From UBA6115 sp040776985 (lineage in GTDB: Bacteria; Bacillota; Clostridia; Christensenellales; Aristaeellaceae): DNA of 64,000 nucleotides. The DNA lies in the NCBI GenBank assembly GCA_040776985.1, contig JAXGZL010000002.1, positions 868,001 to 932,000 of the forward strand, given 5' to 3'. Below the pieces are notes generated by a model that was not told the DNA's origin, searched no databases, and worked only from the letters and a program-made list of their open reading frames with translations. The position numbers were made by a program, and so were the translations under genes. Below, one piece after another: positions 15,608-24,202 of the stretch (positions within the stretch are counted from its first letter, which is position 1; every line of letters begins with the position of its first letter).

Positions 15608-16210
15608 TTAGGCGTTTTCTGTCTGATTTGTGAAGAACAGCTTTTCCTCAATGGTCTGGATCAGCGCGTCCCGCCCCTCCCCGGTCTGGGAAGAACTGAC
15701 GATGATCTGCCAGGGCTGCACCGCAAGCGCCCTGGCAATGGGCAGCAGGTGACGCTGCCGCTGGGCGCGGGAGAGCTTGTCCGCCTTGGTGGCCACCACC
15801 TGAAAGGGCAGGCCGGTCTGGTACAGAAAGGCGTTCATCTCCAGGTCCTGCTTACTGGGCTCATGCCGGATATCCACCAGGTGCAGCGCCAGCTTCAGCT
15901 CCTTCGCCTCATCAAAGTATCGGGTCATCATCTTTCCCCAGCTTTCCTGCTCCCGTTTGGAGACCCTGGCATAGCCATAGCCCGGCAGATCAATCAGATG
16001 GAAGGCCTTGTCAATCAAAAACACGTTGATCAGCCGGGTTTTGCCTGGGGTGCCGCTGGTTTTCGCCAGGTTTTTCTGCCGGCAGAGCTTGTTGATCAGG
16101 CTGCTTTTCCCCACATTGCTTCGTCCGCAAACGGCCAGTTGGGGCAGCCCCCTGCCAGGGAAATTGCCATACTGGGGCAGGCTGGTCACAAAGGTCGCTT
16201 CCCGGAACAA
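15608..16210 (-). CDS. ysxC: Ribosome biogenesis GTPase YsxC/EngB
   Basis: A 200-aa GTPase for late 50S assembly. G1 is G-R-S-N-V-G-K-S-S, G3 D-L-P-G-Y-G-Y-A, and G4 T-K-A-D-K. The start is TTG at 16210, set by GGAGGG seven bases upstream and by alignment of the family N terminus (E-A-T-F-V-T-S). There is only 1 bp between it and the lon stop, so it is read with lon, a common Bacillota pairing. Confidence 0.95.
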   Translation of the reverse strand: MFREATFVTSLPQYGNFPGRGLPQLAVCGRSNVGKSSLINKLCRQKNLAKTSGTPGKTRLINVFLIDKAFHLIDLPGYGYARVSKREQESWGKMMTRYFDEAKELKLALHLVDIRHEPSKQDLEMNAFLYQTGLPFQVVATKADKLSRAQRQRHLLPIARALAVQPWQIIVSSSQTGEGRDALIQTIEEKLFFTNQTENA

Positions 16211-16211
16211 C

Positions 16212-18560
16212 TCAGCCCTCCTTCGCTTCCAGCGCCAGGCCGATCACTTCGCTGGCGGCGCTGACATAGTGAATCTCAAAGGCTTCCTGAATGTATTCAG
16301 GCAATTCCTGAACATCCTTGCGGTTTTCCTTTGGCAGGGCCAGGCGCCTGATTTTGGCGCGGTAGGCCGCCAGCAGCTTTTCCTTGATGCCGCCAATGGG
16401 CAGCACCCTGCCCCCCAGGGTGATCTCCCCGGTCATGGCAATGTCCTGGCGCACGCGGCGCGCTGAAAGGGCTGAAATCAGGGCCACCGTCATGGTGACG
16501 CCGGCGGAAGGGCCGTCCTTGGGCACCGCCCCCTCAGGCACATGGATGTGGATGTCCTGGTTCTTGTGGAAATCCTCGTCAATCCCGTAGCTTGCCGCAT
16601 GGGCGCGCACCCAGGACAGGGCCGCCTGGCCGCTTTCCTTCATCACATCGCCCAGATGCCCGGTGAGGGACAGCTTGCCGGTGCCCGGCATCACCGCGCA
16701 CTCCACCTTCAGCATTTCACCCCCCACCTCGGTATAGGCCAAGCCGTTGACCACGCCCACCAGGGGGGTCTGCTCCGGCTTGTCCCGCAGGAAGCGGGGC
16801 GGGCCCAGGAAGGTCTCCAGGTTGCTGACGGTGATGGCCAGCTTTTTGTCCCCGGTTTCCAGCATGCTGACTACCGCCTTGCGCACCGCCTTGGCCAGGG
16901 TGCGGGCCAGGGTGCGCACGCCCGCCTCCCGGGTATAGCCTTCAATGGCCTGGCGGATAGCCGCCGTCGTCATGGTGACGCTGTTCTTTTCCAGGCCGTT
17001 TTCGGCGATCTGCTGGCGCAGCAGGTGCTTTCTGGCAATCTGCAGCTTTTCCTCTTCGGTATAGCTGGACACCTCAATCACTTCCATCCGGTCAAGCAGC
17101 GGCGCCGGGATGGACTCCCGGGTGTTGGCGGTGGTGATGAACAGCACACGGGACAGGTCAAAGGGCACATCCAGGTAATGGTCCCTGAAGGTGGCGTTTT
17201 GCGCCGGGTCCAGCACCTCCAGCATGGCGCTGGCAGGATCCCCCCGGTAGTCGTTGCCCATCTTGTCAATCTCATCAAACAGGAAGACCGGGTTCATGGT
17301 GCCCGCCCGCTTGATGCCGGAGATGATATGCCCGGGGATGGCGCCGATGTAGGTGCGGCGGTGTCCGTAGATCTCTGCCTCGTCCCTTACGCCACCCAGG
17401 GACAGTTTCACAAACTCGCGCCCCATGGCCTTGGCAATGGCCTGAACGATGGAGGTTTTTCCCACGCCGGGCGGGCCCACAAAACAGAGGATGGGGCCCT
17501 TGGGCGTCACGCTGGGGTCCTTGGCGCTGCGCATGGCCAGCACTGCCAGGTACTCAACGATGCGTTCCTTCACAGGCTCCATGCCGTAGTGGTCCTGGTC
17601 CAGAATCCGGCGCGCCCTTTTAATGGAGAGTTGATCCTTGGTATATTTCCCCCAGGGCAATTCTGCCAGCCAGTCCAGGTAGTTCTCTGAAACAGTGGAT
17701 TCCGGGCTGCCCGCCATCATGCGGCTGAGTTTATCCAGCTCCTTGTCCGCCCGCTCCCTGGCCTCCTCGTTGAGGGGAATCCCGGCCAGCTTCTGGCGCA
17801 TTTCCTCCACATCGTCAATGTCGCCTTCCCCCAACTCCTCCTGGATGGCCTTCAGCTGCTCCCTCAGGTAGTAGTCCCGCTGGGACTTGTCCACCTGCAT
17901 GCGGATACGCTGCTGGACCACCCGGTCGATGTTGGCGTTGCGCACCTCCCGGGCCAGATAAACGCACAGCTGCTCCAGCCGGTCCGCTGCCTTTTCCAGG
18001 GCCAGCAGGGCATAGCGCTCCTCCACCTGGGGGATCAGGTTGGCGGCAATCACATCCACCAGCTCATGGGGGTCATCAATGCGCTTAAAGGTTTTAATCA
18101 GTTCCTCTGACAGGCGGTTGCCAGCCTCCGCAAAGCCGTCCAGGCTTTCCTTGGCCAGACGCCTCAGGGACTGCAGCTCCGGGCTGTCCTCCTCTTTGGT
18201 AAAGGAGGGAATCTGCCTGATCACCGCCCGCCACACGGAATCATCGTCCAGGATGGCCTTGAGGGTGGCCCGGCTTTCCCCTTCGATCAGCACCCTCATG
18301 TTGTTGCCCGGCAGGTGCAGCACCTGTTTCACCCGGGCGATGGTGCCCGCCTTGTACAGGTCTCTCAGCTCCGGGTCTTCGTTCTCCAGGTCTTTTTGCA
18401 TCACCAGGAAGATGCGCTGATCGGACAGCATGGCCTCGTTGATGGCGGCCACGCTCTTCCCCCGGCCCACATCCACATGCAGCACCATGTGGGGGAACAC
18501 CAGGGTGCCCCTTAAAGGCAGAAAGGGGATGGTCAGCAGTGCAGTAGTTTTCTTTGCCAT
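16212..18560 (-). CDS. lon: ATP-dependent protease Lon (LonA type)
   Basis: A 782-aa cytosolic AAA+ serine protease that degrades misfolded and regulatory proteins. The N-terminal LON substrate domain covers about 1-205, followed by a coiled segment and the AAA+ module with Walker A G-P-P-G-V-G-K-T near residue 365. The C-terminal protease domain has the catalytic serine in P-K-D-G-P-S-A-G-V-T near 685. The start ATG follows AAGGAGAGCCC. A hairpin separates it from clpX upstream; ysxC follows directly. Confidence 0.97.
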   Translation of the reverse strand: MAKKTTALLTIPFLPLRGTLVFPHMVLHVDVGRGKSVAAINEAMLSDQRIFLVMQKDLENEDPELRDLYKAGTIARVKQVLHLPGNNMRVLIEGESRATLKAILDDDSVWRAVIRQIPSFTKEEDSPELQSLRRLAKESLDGFAEAGNRLSEELIKTFKRIDDPHELVDVIAANLIPQVEERYALLALEKAADRLEQLCVYLAREVRNANIDRVVQQRIRMQVDKSQRDYYLREQLKAIQEELGEGDIDDVEEMRQKLAGIPLNEEARERADKELDKLSRMMAGSPESTVSENYLDWLAELPWGKYTKDQLSIKRARRILDQDHYGMEPVKERIVEYLAVLAMRSAKDPSVTPKGPILCFVGPPGVGKTSIVQAIAKAMGREFVKLSLGGVRDEAEIYGHRRTYIGAIPGHIISGIKRAGTMNPVFLFDEIDKMGNDYRGDPASAMLEVLDPAQNATFRDHYLDVPFDLSRVLFITTANTRESIPAPLLDRMEVIEVSSYTEEEKLQIARKHLLRQQIAENGLEKNSVTMTTAAIRQAIEGYTREAGVRTLARTLAKAVRKAVVSMLETGDKKLAITVSNLETFLGPPRFLRDKPEQTPLVGVVNGLAYTEVGGEMLKVECAVMPGTGKLSLTGHLGDVMKESGQAALSWVRAHAASYGIDEDFHKNQDIHIHVPEGAVPKDGPSAGVTMTVALISALSARRVRQDIAMTGEITLGGRVLPIGGIKEKLLAAYRAKIRRLALPKENRKDVQELPEYIQEAFEIHYVSAASEVIGLALEAKEG

Positions 18561-18577
18561 GGGCTCTCCTTAAAATG

Positions 18578-18601
18578 CCTCTCCCCTGTGAAGGGAAGAG
18601 G
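18578..18601 (-). terminator. Intergenic hairpin between clpX and lon
   Basis: CCTCTTCCCT and AGGGGAGAGG pair around a TCAC loop, followed by a short CATTTT. Likely a weak terminator or attenuator inside the tig-clpP-clpX-lon-ysxC run. Confidence 0.5.
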
Positions 18602-18615
18602 CCGGCTTCATCAGG

Positions 18616-19926
18616 TCAGGAGGCGTCGCTCTTCAGCGGCAGAGCGGGCCTTGGGGTCAGCTTCGCGGGTGGCTTGATGGGCTTGGGCTGGCGCAGGGGC
18701 ACCAGGCTTTCCCCCTTTTCCACCATGTCCCGGGTCACCACGCATTTCATGGGTTCCTGGGCGCTGGGCAGGTCAAACATGGTGTCCAGCAGCAGGTTTT
18801 CAATAATGGCGCGCAGGCCTCTGGCGCCTGTCTTTCTGGCCACGGCCTGTTTGGCGATGGCAGTGAGGGCGTCCTGGTCAAAGCTCAGCTCCGCCTGGTC
18901 CAGTTCGAACAGGTGCTGATACTGCTTGACCAGGGCGTTCTTGGGCTCGGTCAGGATGCGAACCAGCGCTTCCTCGTCCAGGGTGTCCAGGGCCAGGGTG
19001 ACCGGCAGGCGGCCCACCAGTTCCGGAATCAGGCCAAACTTCACCAGGTCCTCCGGCTCCAGCTTGGACAGCAGCTGGCTGGATTTATCCTCTTCCGTCC
19101 CTTCCTGCTTGGCGCCAAAGCCCATGAGCCTGCCGCCCAGGCGGGTGGCGATGATGGGCTCCAGCCCGTCAAAGGCGCCGCCGCAGATGAAGAGGATGTT
19201 GGTGGTATCAATGGGGATGTTCTCCTGCTGGGGGTGCTTGCGCCCGCCCTGGGGCGGCACATGGGCAATGGTGCCCTCCAGCATCTTCAGCAGCGCCTGC
19301 TGCACCCCTTCCCCGGAGACATCCCGGGTGATGGACACATTCTCACTCTTGCGGCCGATTTTATCCACCTCGTCCAGGTAGATAATGCCCTGCTGGGCCG
19401 CTTCCACATCCCCGTCCGCTGCCTGAATCAGGCGCAGGAGGATGTTTTCCACATCGTCTCCCACATAGCCAGCTTCTGTCAGTGAGGTGGCATCAGCAAT
19501 CGCAAAGGGCACATTCAGCACCTTGGCCAGGGTCTGGGCCAGGTAGGTTTTCCCGGTTCCGGTCTGCCCCACCAAAAGCACATTGGCCTTTTGCAGCTCC
19601 ACCTCGTTTTTCCTGTCGTTGTTGGAGAAGATGCGTTTGTAATGGTTGTATACCGCCACAGACAGCGCGCGCTTGGCCCGCTCCTGGCCGATCACATACT
19701 CGTCCAGCTGGGCCTTGATCTCCCGGGGTTTCAGCCGCTTGGCGGCCTTTCTGCCCCGGCTGCCCGCTTTCTGGTCCAGCTCCGCCACCATATCGGTGCA
19801 CAGGGACACGCACTCATCGCAGATGAAGGCGTTTGGGCCGGCGATCAGCCGGCGCACCTCGCTTTGGGAGCGGCCGCAAAAGCTGCAGGCGGATTTGCGC
19901 TTGGTATCCGTTGGTTCCTTAGGCAT
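18616..19926 (-). CDS. clpX: ClpX, ATPase subunit of ClpXP protease
   Basis: A 436-aa AAA+ unfoldase that feeds substrates to ClpP. The N-terminal C4 zinc domain (C-S-F-C near 13-16 and C-D-E-C near 35-38) recruits substrates and adaptors. Walker A G-Q-T-G-T-G-K-T lies near 123, and the IGF-type ClpP-docking loop and sensor G-R-L-P-V follow. The start ATG at 19926 comes after GAGGAGAAAA and overlaps the clpP stop by 8 bp. A longer frame inside clpP was rejected. Confidence 0.97.
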   Translation of the reverse strand: MPKEPTDTKRKSACSFCGRSQSEVRRLIAGPNAFICDECVSLCTDMVAELDQKAGSRGRKAAKRLKPREIKAQLDEYVIGQERAKRALSVAVYNHYKRIFSNNDRKNEVELQKANVLLVGQTGTGKTYLAQTLAKVLNVPFAIADATSLTEAGYVGDDVENILLRLIQAADGDVEAAQQGIIYLDEVDKIGRKSENVSITRDVSGEGVQQALLKMLEGTIAHVPPQGGRKHPQQENIPIDTTNILFICGGAFDGLEPIIATRLGGRLMGFGAKQEGTEEDKSSQLLSKLEPEDLVKFGLIPELVGRLPVTLALDTLDEEALVRILTEPKNALVKQYQHLFELDQAELSFDQDALTAIAKQAVARKTGARGLRAIIENLLLDTMFDLPSAQEPMKCVVTRDMVEKGESLVPLRQPKPIKPPAKLTPRPALPLKSDAS

Positions 19927-20527
19927 TTTTCTCCTCATTTTTGCGCGGGGCATAGATCTCGTCCACGATACCGTAGGCCTTGGCCTCCTCAGCGGACATG
20001 AAGAAGTCACGCTCCACGTCGTTGGCAATTTTCTCCAGCGGCTGGCCGGTCATCTCCGCCATCATGCGGTTCATCTTCTTCTTGGTTTTCAGCAGCCATT
20101 CCGCCCGGATGGTCACATCCGTGGCTTGGCCTTCCGCACCGCCAGAGGGCTGGTGGATCATCACCTCGCTGTTGGGCAGCGCCATGCGCTTGCCTTTGGC
20201 GCCCGCCATCAGCAGGAAGGCGCCCATGGAGGCCGCCATGCCCACGCACACGGTGCGCACCGGCGCGTTGATGTGCTGCATGGTGTCAAAAATCGCCATG
20301 CCTGCCGTCACCGAGCCGCCGGGGCTGTTGATGTACAGGGAGATGTCCGCGTTGGGGTTGTCCATGTCTAGGAAGAGCAGCTGGGCCACCACGGTGTTGG
20401 CCAGGCCGTCGGTCACCGGGCCTGAGAGAAAGACAATGCGGTCTTTCAGCAGCCGGGAATAAATATCAAAGGAACGCTCGGCGTTGCCGGAACGTTCAAT
20501 CACATAAGGGATCAAATACTCTGCCAT
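19919..20527 (-). CDS. clpP: ClpP proteolytic subunit
   Basis: A 202-aa serine protease that forms the double-ring chamber of ClpXP. The catalytic serine is in G-M-A-A-S-M near residue 98 and the histidine in M-I-H-Q-P near 123; the D-x-x-R-D-F region supplies the aspartate. The N terminus L-I-P-Y-V-I-E matches mature ClpP without a long propeptide. It sits between tig (18 bp) and clpX (8-bp overlap). Confidence 0.97.
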   Translation of the reverse strand: MAEYLIPYVIERSGNAERSFDIYSRLLKDRIVFLSGPVTDGLANTVVAQLLFLDMDNPNADISLYINSPGGSVTAGMAIFDTMQHINAPVRTVCVGMAASMGAFLLMAGAKGKRMALPNSEVMIHQPSGGAEGQATDVTIRAEWLLKTKKKMNRMMAEMTGQPLEKIANDVERDFFMSAEEAKAYGIVDEIYAPRKNEEKNA

Positions 20528-20545
20528 GTTTCCTCCTGGGTTGGT

Positions 20546-22060
20546 TTACTTCCCCTCGTCCTCAGCGTCCTTTTTCTTGGCGCTTTTCTTGGCGGGGGCC
20601 TTTTTCTCTTTGTCTTCGGCGGGTTTCTCCGCCTTTTTGGCTTTGGCCGCGGACTTTTTCTTTGCCTTGGCTTCAGCCTCGTCTTCTTCTGCCGCCTCAG
20701 CGATGGCTTCCACCGCCTGGGCGGCGCTTTCCGCCAGTTCCTCCGCGGACAGCTCCTCATGGGCCTCGGTGTGGTCGGTTACCTGGGCGTGTTCCTTGAT
20801 CAGGTTTACCACCTTGCGGTTTAAGGCGATGTCCTTGAAGTTCTCCAGCTGGTTCTCGTTCAGGCTTTCCTTATAGCCTTCAAACACCCTGCCGGATTCC
20901 TCCGCATGGCGCTTGATCTCCTCGTCCACTTCCTCATCCGTCACGCTCAGGTCTTCCTGCTTGGCGATGGCTTCCAGCACCAGGTCGGTCTTTACATTGT
21001 TGACGGCGTCCTGGCGGAAATTCTCCCGCACATCCTCCACCGTGGTGTTAGTGTACTTCAGGTAGTCCTCAAAGCGCAGGCCCTGGTACATCATGCGGAT
21101 ACGCATGTTCTGCAATAGATAGTCGGTCTGGCGCTGAATCATGGCTTCGGGGATATCGCAGTCAGAGGCGTCCACCGCCTGCTGGATCAGCTCGTTCTCC
21201 AGGTGGATTTCAGCGTGACGGTCCCGCTGCTCGGTCAGCTCCTTCTCGATGCCTTCCTTATACTCCGCCAGGGTGCTGAAGGCGGACACGTCCTGGGCGA
21301 AATCGTCGTCCATCTCCGGCTTCACTTCCCGGGTGCCGGCGTTGACCTTCACATGGAAGACCGCTTCCTTGCCGGCCAGGCTCTCCGCATGGTACTCGCT
21401 GGGGAAGGTGACGGTGATGTCCTTCTCTTCCCCTGCCTTCATGCCCACCACCTGCTCTTCAAAGCCGGGGATGAAGGTGTTTGAGCCCAGGCGCAGCTTG
21501 TGCCCCTTGTCCTCGCCCCCCTCAAAGGGAACGCCGTCCAGGGAGCCAAGGTAGTCAATGTCGGCGGTGTCCCCGTCCTTCAGGGCCTCCTCGCCGATGT
21601 CCTCCTGGGTGGTCACCTTTTCCATGTCCTGGGCGATGCGCTGGTCCAACTGCTCCTGGGTGATGGGATGCAGGTGACGGGTGCCCTTCAGGCTCTTGTA
21701 GTCGCCCAGGGTCACGTCCGGGCGCACATAGACAGTCACGCTGAACTTCAGGTCCTGCCCCGCGCCAATCTGGTCCAGGTTCAGTTCCGGCTGGTCCACC
21801 GGGAACAGCTTTTCCTTCTCGATGGCCTCCCGGTACACATCCGGGAAGATCAGGTCAATGGCCTCATCATAAAAGATGCCTTCGCCATACATGTTCTCTA
21901 TCAGCCTGCGCGGGGCCTTGCCCTTGCGGAAGCCGGGGACATTGATGCGGCCGCGTGTTTTCAGATAGGCTTTTTGCATCGCCTGATCAAATTCCGCCGC
22001 CGGCACTTCAAAACTGATTTTCTGTTGGTTGCTGCTGACCTTTTCCACCTGGTAACTCAT
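20546..22060 (-). CDS. tig: Trigger factor, with long charged C-terminal tail
   Basis: Ribosome-bound folding chaperone with peptidyl-prolyl isomerase activity. The N-terminal ribosome-binding domain carries the G-F-R-K-G-K-A-P signature (about 44-51), the FKBP domain covers about 155-245 and the helical arms run to about 425. The usual length is 425-450 aa; here it is 504. The last 70-75 residues are almost entirely A, E, K, D and S with a lysine-rich end, predicted disordered. It heads the tig-clpP-clpX-lon-ysxC group, with its own promoter at 22112-22140. Confidence 0.95.
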   Translation of the reverse strand: MSYQVEKVSSNQQKISFEVPAAEFDQAMQKAYLKTRGRINVPGFRKGKAPRRLIENMYGEGIFYDEAIDLIFPDVYREAIEKEKLFPVDQPELNLDQIGAGQDLKFSVTVYVRPDVTLGDYKSLKGTRHLHPITQEQLDQRIAQDMEKVTTQEDIGEEALKDGDTADIDYLGSLDGVPFEGGEDKGHKLRLGSNTFIPGFEEQVVGMKAGEEKDITVTFPSEYHAESLAGKEAVFHVKVNAGTREVKPEMDDDFAQDVSAFSTLAEYKEGIEKELTEQRDRHAEIHLENELIQQAVDASDCDIPEAMIQRQTDYLLQNMRIRMMYQGLRFEDYLKYTNTTVEDVRENFRQDAVNNVKTDLVLEAIAKQEDLSVTDEEVDEEIKRHAEESGRVFEGYKESLNENQLENFKDIALNRKVVNLIKEHAQVTDHTEAHEELSAEELAESAAQAVEAIAEAAEEDEAEAKAKKKSAAKAKKAEKPAEDKEKKAPAKKSAKKKDAEDEGK

Positions 22061-22111
22061 GCTGTTCCTCCTCTACGCTAAGCGTCTGGTTTCCCAAAAA
22101 CGCTATCTATG

Positions 22112-22140
22112 AGCATATCATATATACCCAGCATTCGCAA
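22112..22140 (-). promoter_or_regulatory. tig: Promoter of tig
   Basis: On the minus strand TTGCGA (22135-22140), 17 bp, TATGCT (22112-22117). Confidence 0.55.
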
Positions 22141-22184
22141 TGCTTATCGGGGAAATTTAACGCTTTCGCCTGCCTCCCGGTTGT

Positions 22185-22213
22185 TTGACAGCCTCATCCC
22201 GTCCCTCTATACT
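22185..22213 (+). promoter_or_regulatory. Promoter of the secreted EreA/ChaN-like gene
   Basis: TTGACA (22185-22190), 17 bp, TATACT (22208-22213). It leaves a leader of about 115 nt in which no clear riboswitch was recognised. Confidence 0.75.
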
Positions 22214-22334
22214 GGAAATGTATCAACCGCATGAGGACGCATCAGCCGCCAGGGCTTGTTTTTCGATTCAAATCAGTGAATAGACTTGCAACACATATAG
22301 CCTGTAACTGCATTATAAGGAAAGGGGGTTCACC

Positions 22335-23438
22335 ATGAAAAAGTCTTTTCTTGCGTGCCTCCTGATTCTGCTGATGCTGTGCGGTTTTATGCCTGTTCAT
22401 GCCCAGTTGGCAATTGACCAGGCCCACGCCTATCTGGACCGGAACGCGCTGTCCGGCATACAGGAATTGGTCAGCGCCACAGAGGAAAAGGGCATCCTGC
22501 TGATCGGGGAGCATCATGGCGTCGCCCGGAACTATAAGCTTTACCTCCACCTGCTGCGCCATTTCCCGGAGCAGAGAATCCAGCTGGTGATGGAAATCCC
22601 GCCCAGCAACGCCTATCTGTTCAACGAATACCTAAAAACCGGGGACGAGTCCCTGATGAGCGCCTGCATCCTCAACCTGAGGGGCTCCTTTGCCCACACC
22701 CAGGAAAACCTTGACTTCTGGCGAAGCGTGAAGGAGCTGACGGGAAACGGAAAGAGCTTTGAAGTCATCGGCGTTGACCAGGAGTTTCAGCTGAAAAACG
22801 CCGCGCTGGCCCTGGGCAGGCTGGACCCAGCCCGCTACCAGGAGGCGCTGGACCGAATTCTTGAAGCCAGCGGCAAAAGCACCACACTTCTGATTCAGGA
22901 GCTTCAGGCCCTGATTGACGCGCATCAGGGGATGGCCGCAGATGACATAAAAAGCAAGACCATCCGCGCCATTATCAACAGCCTTGAACAGATGCTGGAT
23001 GACCCCAGGGGAGAAAACTGCCGGGATTGCCCAATGCACCAGATGTTTGCGGATCAGGTTGATCCAAACATCTTAAGCCTTGGCATCTTTGGCGGGGTGC
23101 ATGTTCCCAGGCAAGCAGCCTCCCCCACCCTGGCATCCCTGCTGCTGCAGGACAGCCGGTATAAGGACCGCCTTGCCGTCGCGCAGATCTTCTACAACAA
23201 CTCCTGCTATCTCCACCCCCGCTCAGGGGAGATTTTGGTGCTTGACACCCTGGCCTGCGATGCCGTCATGGTGGAAAACGCCAAGCGCAAAGACAAGGGA
23301 ACCGTCATCTACCGGCTGACCCACTGCGAACACTTTGATGCCCATGAGGCCGCCGGGCTCCCGCTTCCCCTTTTGTATGACTATGCCATCATGATGGTGG
23401 ACGCAAAGCCTGCCTGCTTCCCTGCGTGTTTGGAGTAG
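22335..23438 (+). CDS. Secreted protein of the EreA/ChaN/TraB-like superfamily
   Basis: A 367-aa protein with a signal peptide (residues 1-23, ending V-H-A-Q) and no lipobox. The core has L-I-G-E-H-H-G (about 55-61), L-V-M-E-I-P-P (about 84-90) and later G-I-F-G-G-V-H-V, the spaced His/Glu pattern of the erythromycin esterase/ChaN/TraB-Tiki fold. Members include metal- or haem-binding proteins and hydrolases, so the substrate is open. The cysteine cluster N-C-R-D-C-P may form a disulfide. The start ATG follows AAGGAAAGGGGG. It is not obviously linked to the sugar operon downstream. Confidence 0.6.
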   Translation: MKKSFLACLLILLMLCGFMPVHAQLAIDQAHAYLDRNALSGIQELVSATEEKGILLIGEHHGVARNYKLYLHLLRHFPEQRIQLVMEIPPSNAYLFNEYLKTGDESLMSACILNLRGSFAHTQENLDFWRSVKELTGNGKSFEVIGVDQEFQLKNAALALGRLDPARYQEALDRILEASGKSTTLLIQELQALIDAHQGMAADDIKSKTIRAIINSLEQMLDDPRGENCRDCPMHQMFADQVDPNILSLGIFGGVHVPRQAASPTLASLLLQDSRYKDRLAVAQIFYNNSCYLHPRSGEILVLDTLACDAVMVENAKRKDKGTVIYRLTHCEHFDAHEAAGLPLPLLYDYAIMMVDAKPACFPACLE

Positions 23439-23458
23439 GGGCGGCAGCCGGGTATAAT
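23430..23458 (+). promoter_or_regulatory. Promoter before the RpiB-like gene
   Basis: TTGGAG (23430-23435), 17 bp, TATAAT (23453-23458). Confidence 0.55.
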
Positions 23459-23495
23459 AAAATGAACTCAACTGGATAGATAAGGGAGGGCAACA

Positions 23496-24068
23496 ATGAA
23501 GAAAGTCAGGGACAAATATCTTTTGGTGGGGGCTGATTTCGCGGGCTATCCGCTCAAGGAGGCGGTGGTCGCACACTTTAGGAAAAAGGGCTGGCAGATC
23601 ACCGACATCGGCGTTCGCTCCCCGGAGGACAACGACCCGGACAACATGTTCCACCGGGTGGGCCTTCGGGTGGGGGCCAAGATCTCAGAGGGTGAGTTTG
23701 AGCGGGCCCTGCTGTTTTGCGGCACCGGCATGGGCATCCACATCGCCGCCAGCAAATGCCCCCGTGTGCACGCGGGGGTGGTGGAAAGCGTGCCGGCCGC
23801 CCTGCGGGCTATCACCGGCAACGGGGTCAATGTGCTGGCCATGGGCGCCTTTTATGTGGCTCCCCAGATGGGCATAGACATTGCGGAGGCCTATCTGAAC
23901 GCGGAGCTTGGCAGCGGCTATGAGTGGTGGAAAAACTTCTACGAGTTCCACAAGCTGGCCATTGATGAGCTGGAGGCCTTTGACTTTGAAGAGTACAAGG
24001 CCAATGGCCACAAATTGAAGCATCTTGACGAGGTGCCGCTGAAGCTGGAGACAAAGCCCGAGGGCTGA
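23496..24068 (+). CDS. RpiB/LacA/LacB family sugar-phosphate isomerase
   Basis: A 190-aa member of the ribose-5-phosphate isomerase B/galactose-6-phosphate isomerase family. The active-site block F-C-G-T-G-M-G-I-H-I-A-A-S-K (catalytic Cys near 75) and the G-A-D-F-A-G-Y-P-L-K N-terminal loop are clear. It is about 40 residues longer than typical RpiB, with a C-terminal extension rich in aromatic and acidic residues. It lies just before a complete sugar ABC importer, so it probably acts on the imported sugar after phosphorylation. No kinase gene is in view. Exact substrate unknown. Confidence 0.85.
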   Translation: MKKVRDKYLLVGADFAGYPLKEAVVAHFRKKGWQITDIGVRSPEDNDPDNMFHRVGLRVGAKISEGEFERALLFCGTGMGIHIAASKCPRVHAGVVESVPAALRAITGNGVNVLAMGAFYVAPQMGIDIAEAYLNAELGSGYEWWKNFYEFHKLAIDELEAFDFEEYKANGHKLKHLDEVPLKLETKPEG

Positions 24069-24081
24069 GATGAATCCTGCA

Positions 24082-24111
24082 TTGACACAAGTCATGCCGT
24101 GATGGTATAAA
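24082..24111 (+). promoter_or_regulatory. Promoter of the sugar ABC importer
   Basis: TTGACA (24082-24087), 18 bp, TATAAA (24106-24111). Confidence 0.6.
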
Positions 24112-24202
24112 CATTAGACAGTTAATCCCAATGAACCCATCCCCATTCCGTATTGATATTCAACTCCGGACATGGAGTGAATAAATTATTAAGGAGGCTC
24201 AC

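Noticed and set aside
22214..22334. Riboswitch in the leader of the EreA/ChaN-like gene
   Set aside because: No known riboswitch core or terminator/antiterminator pair could be recognised by eye.
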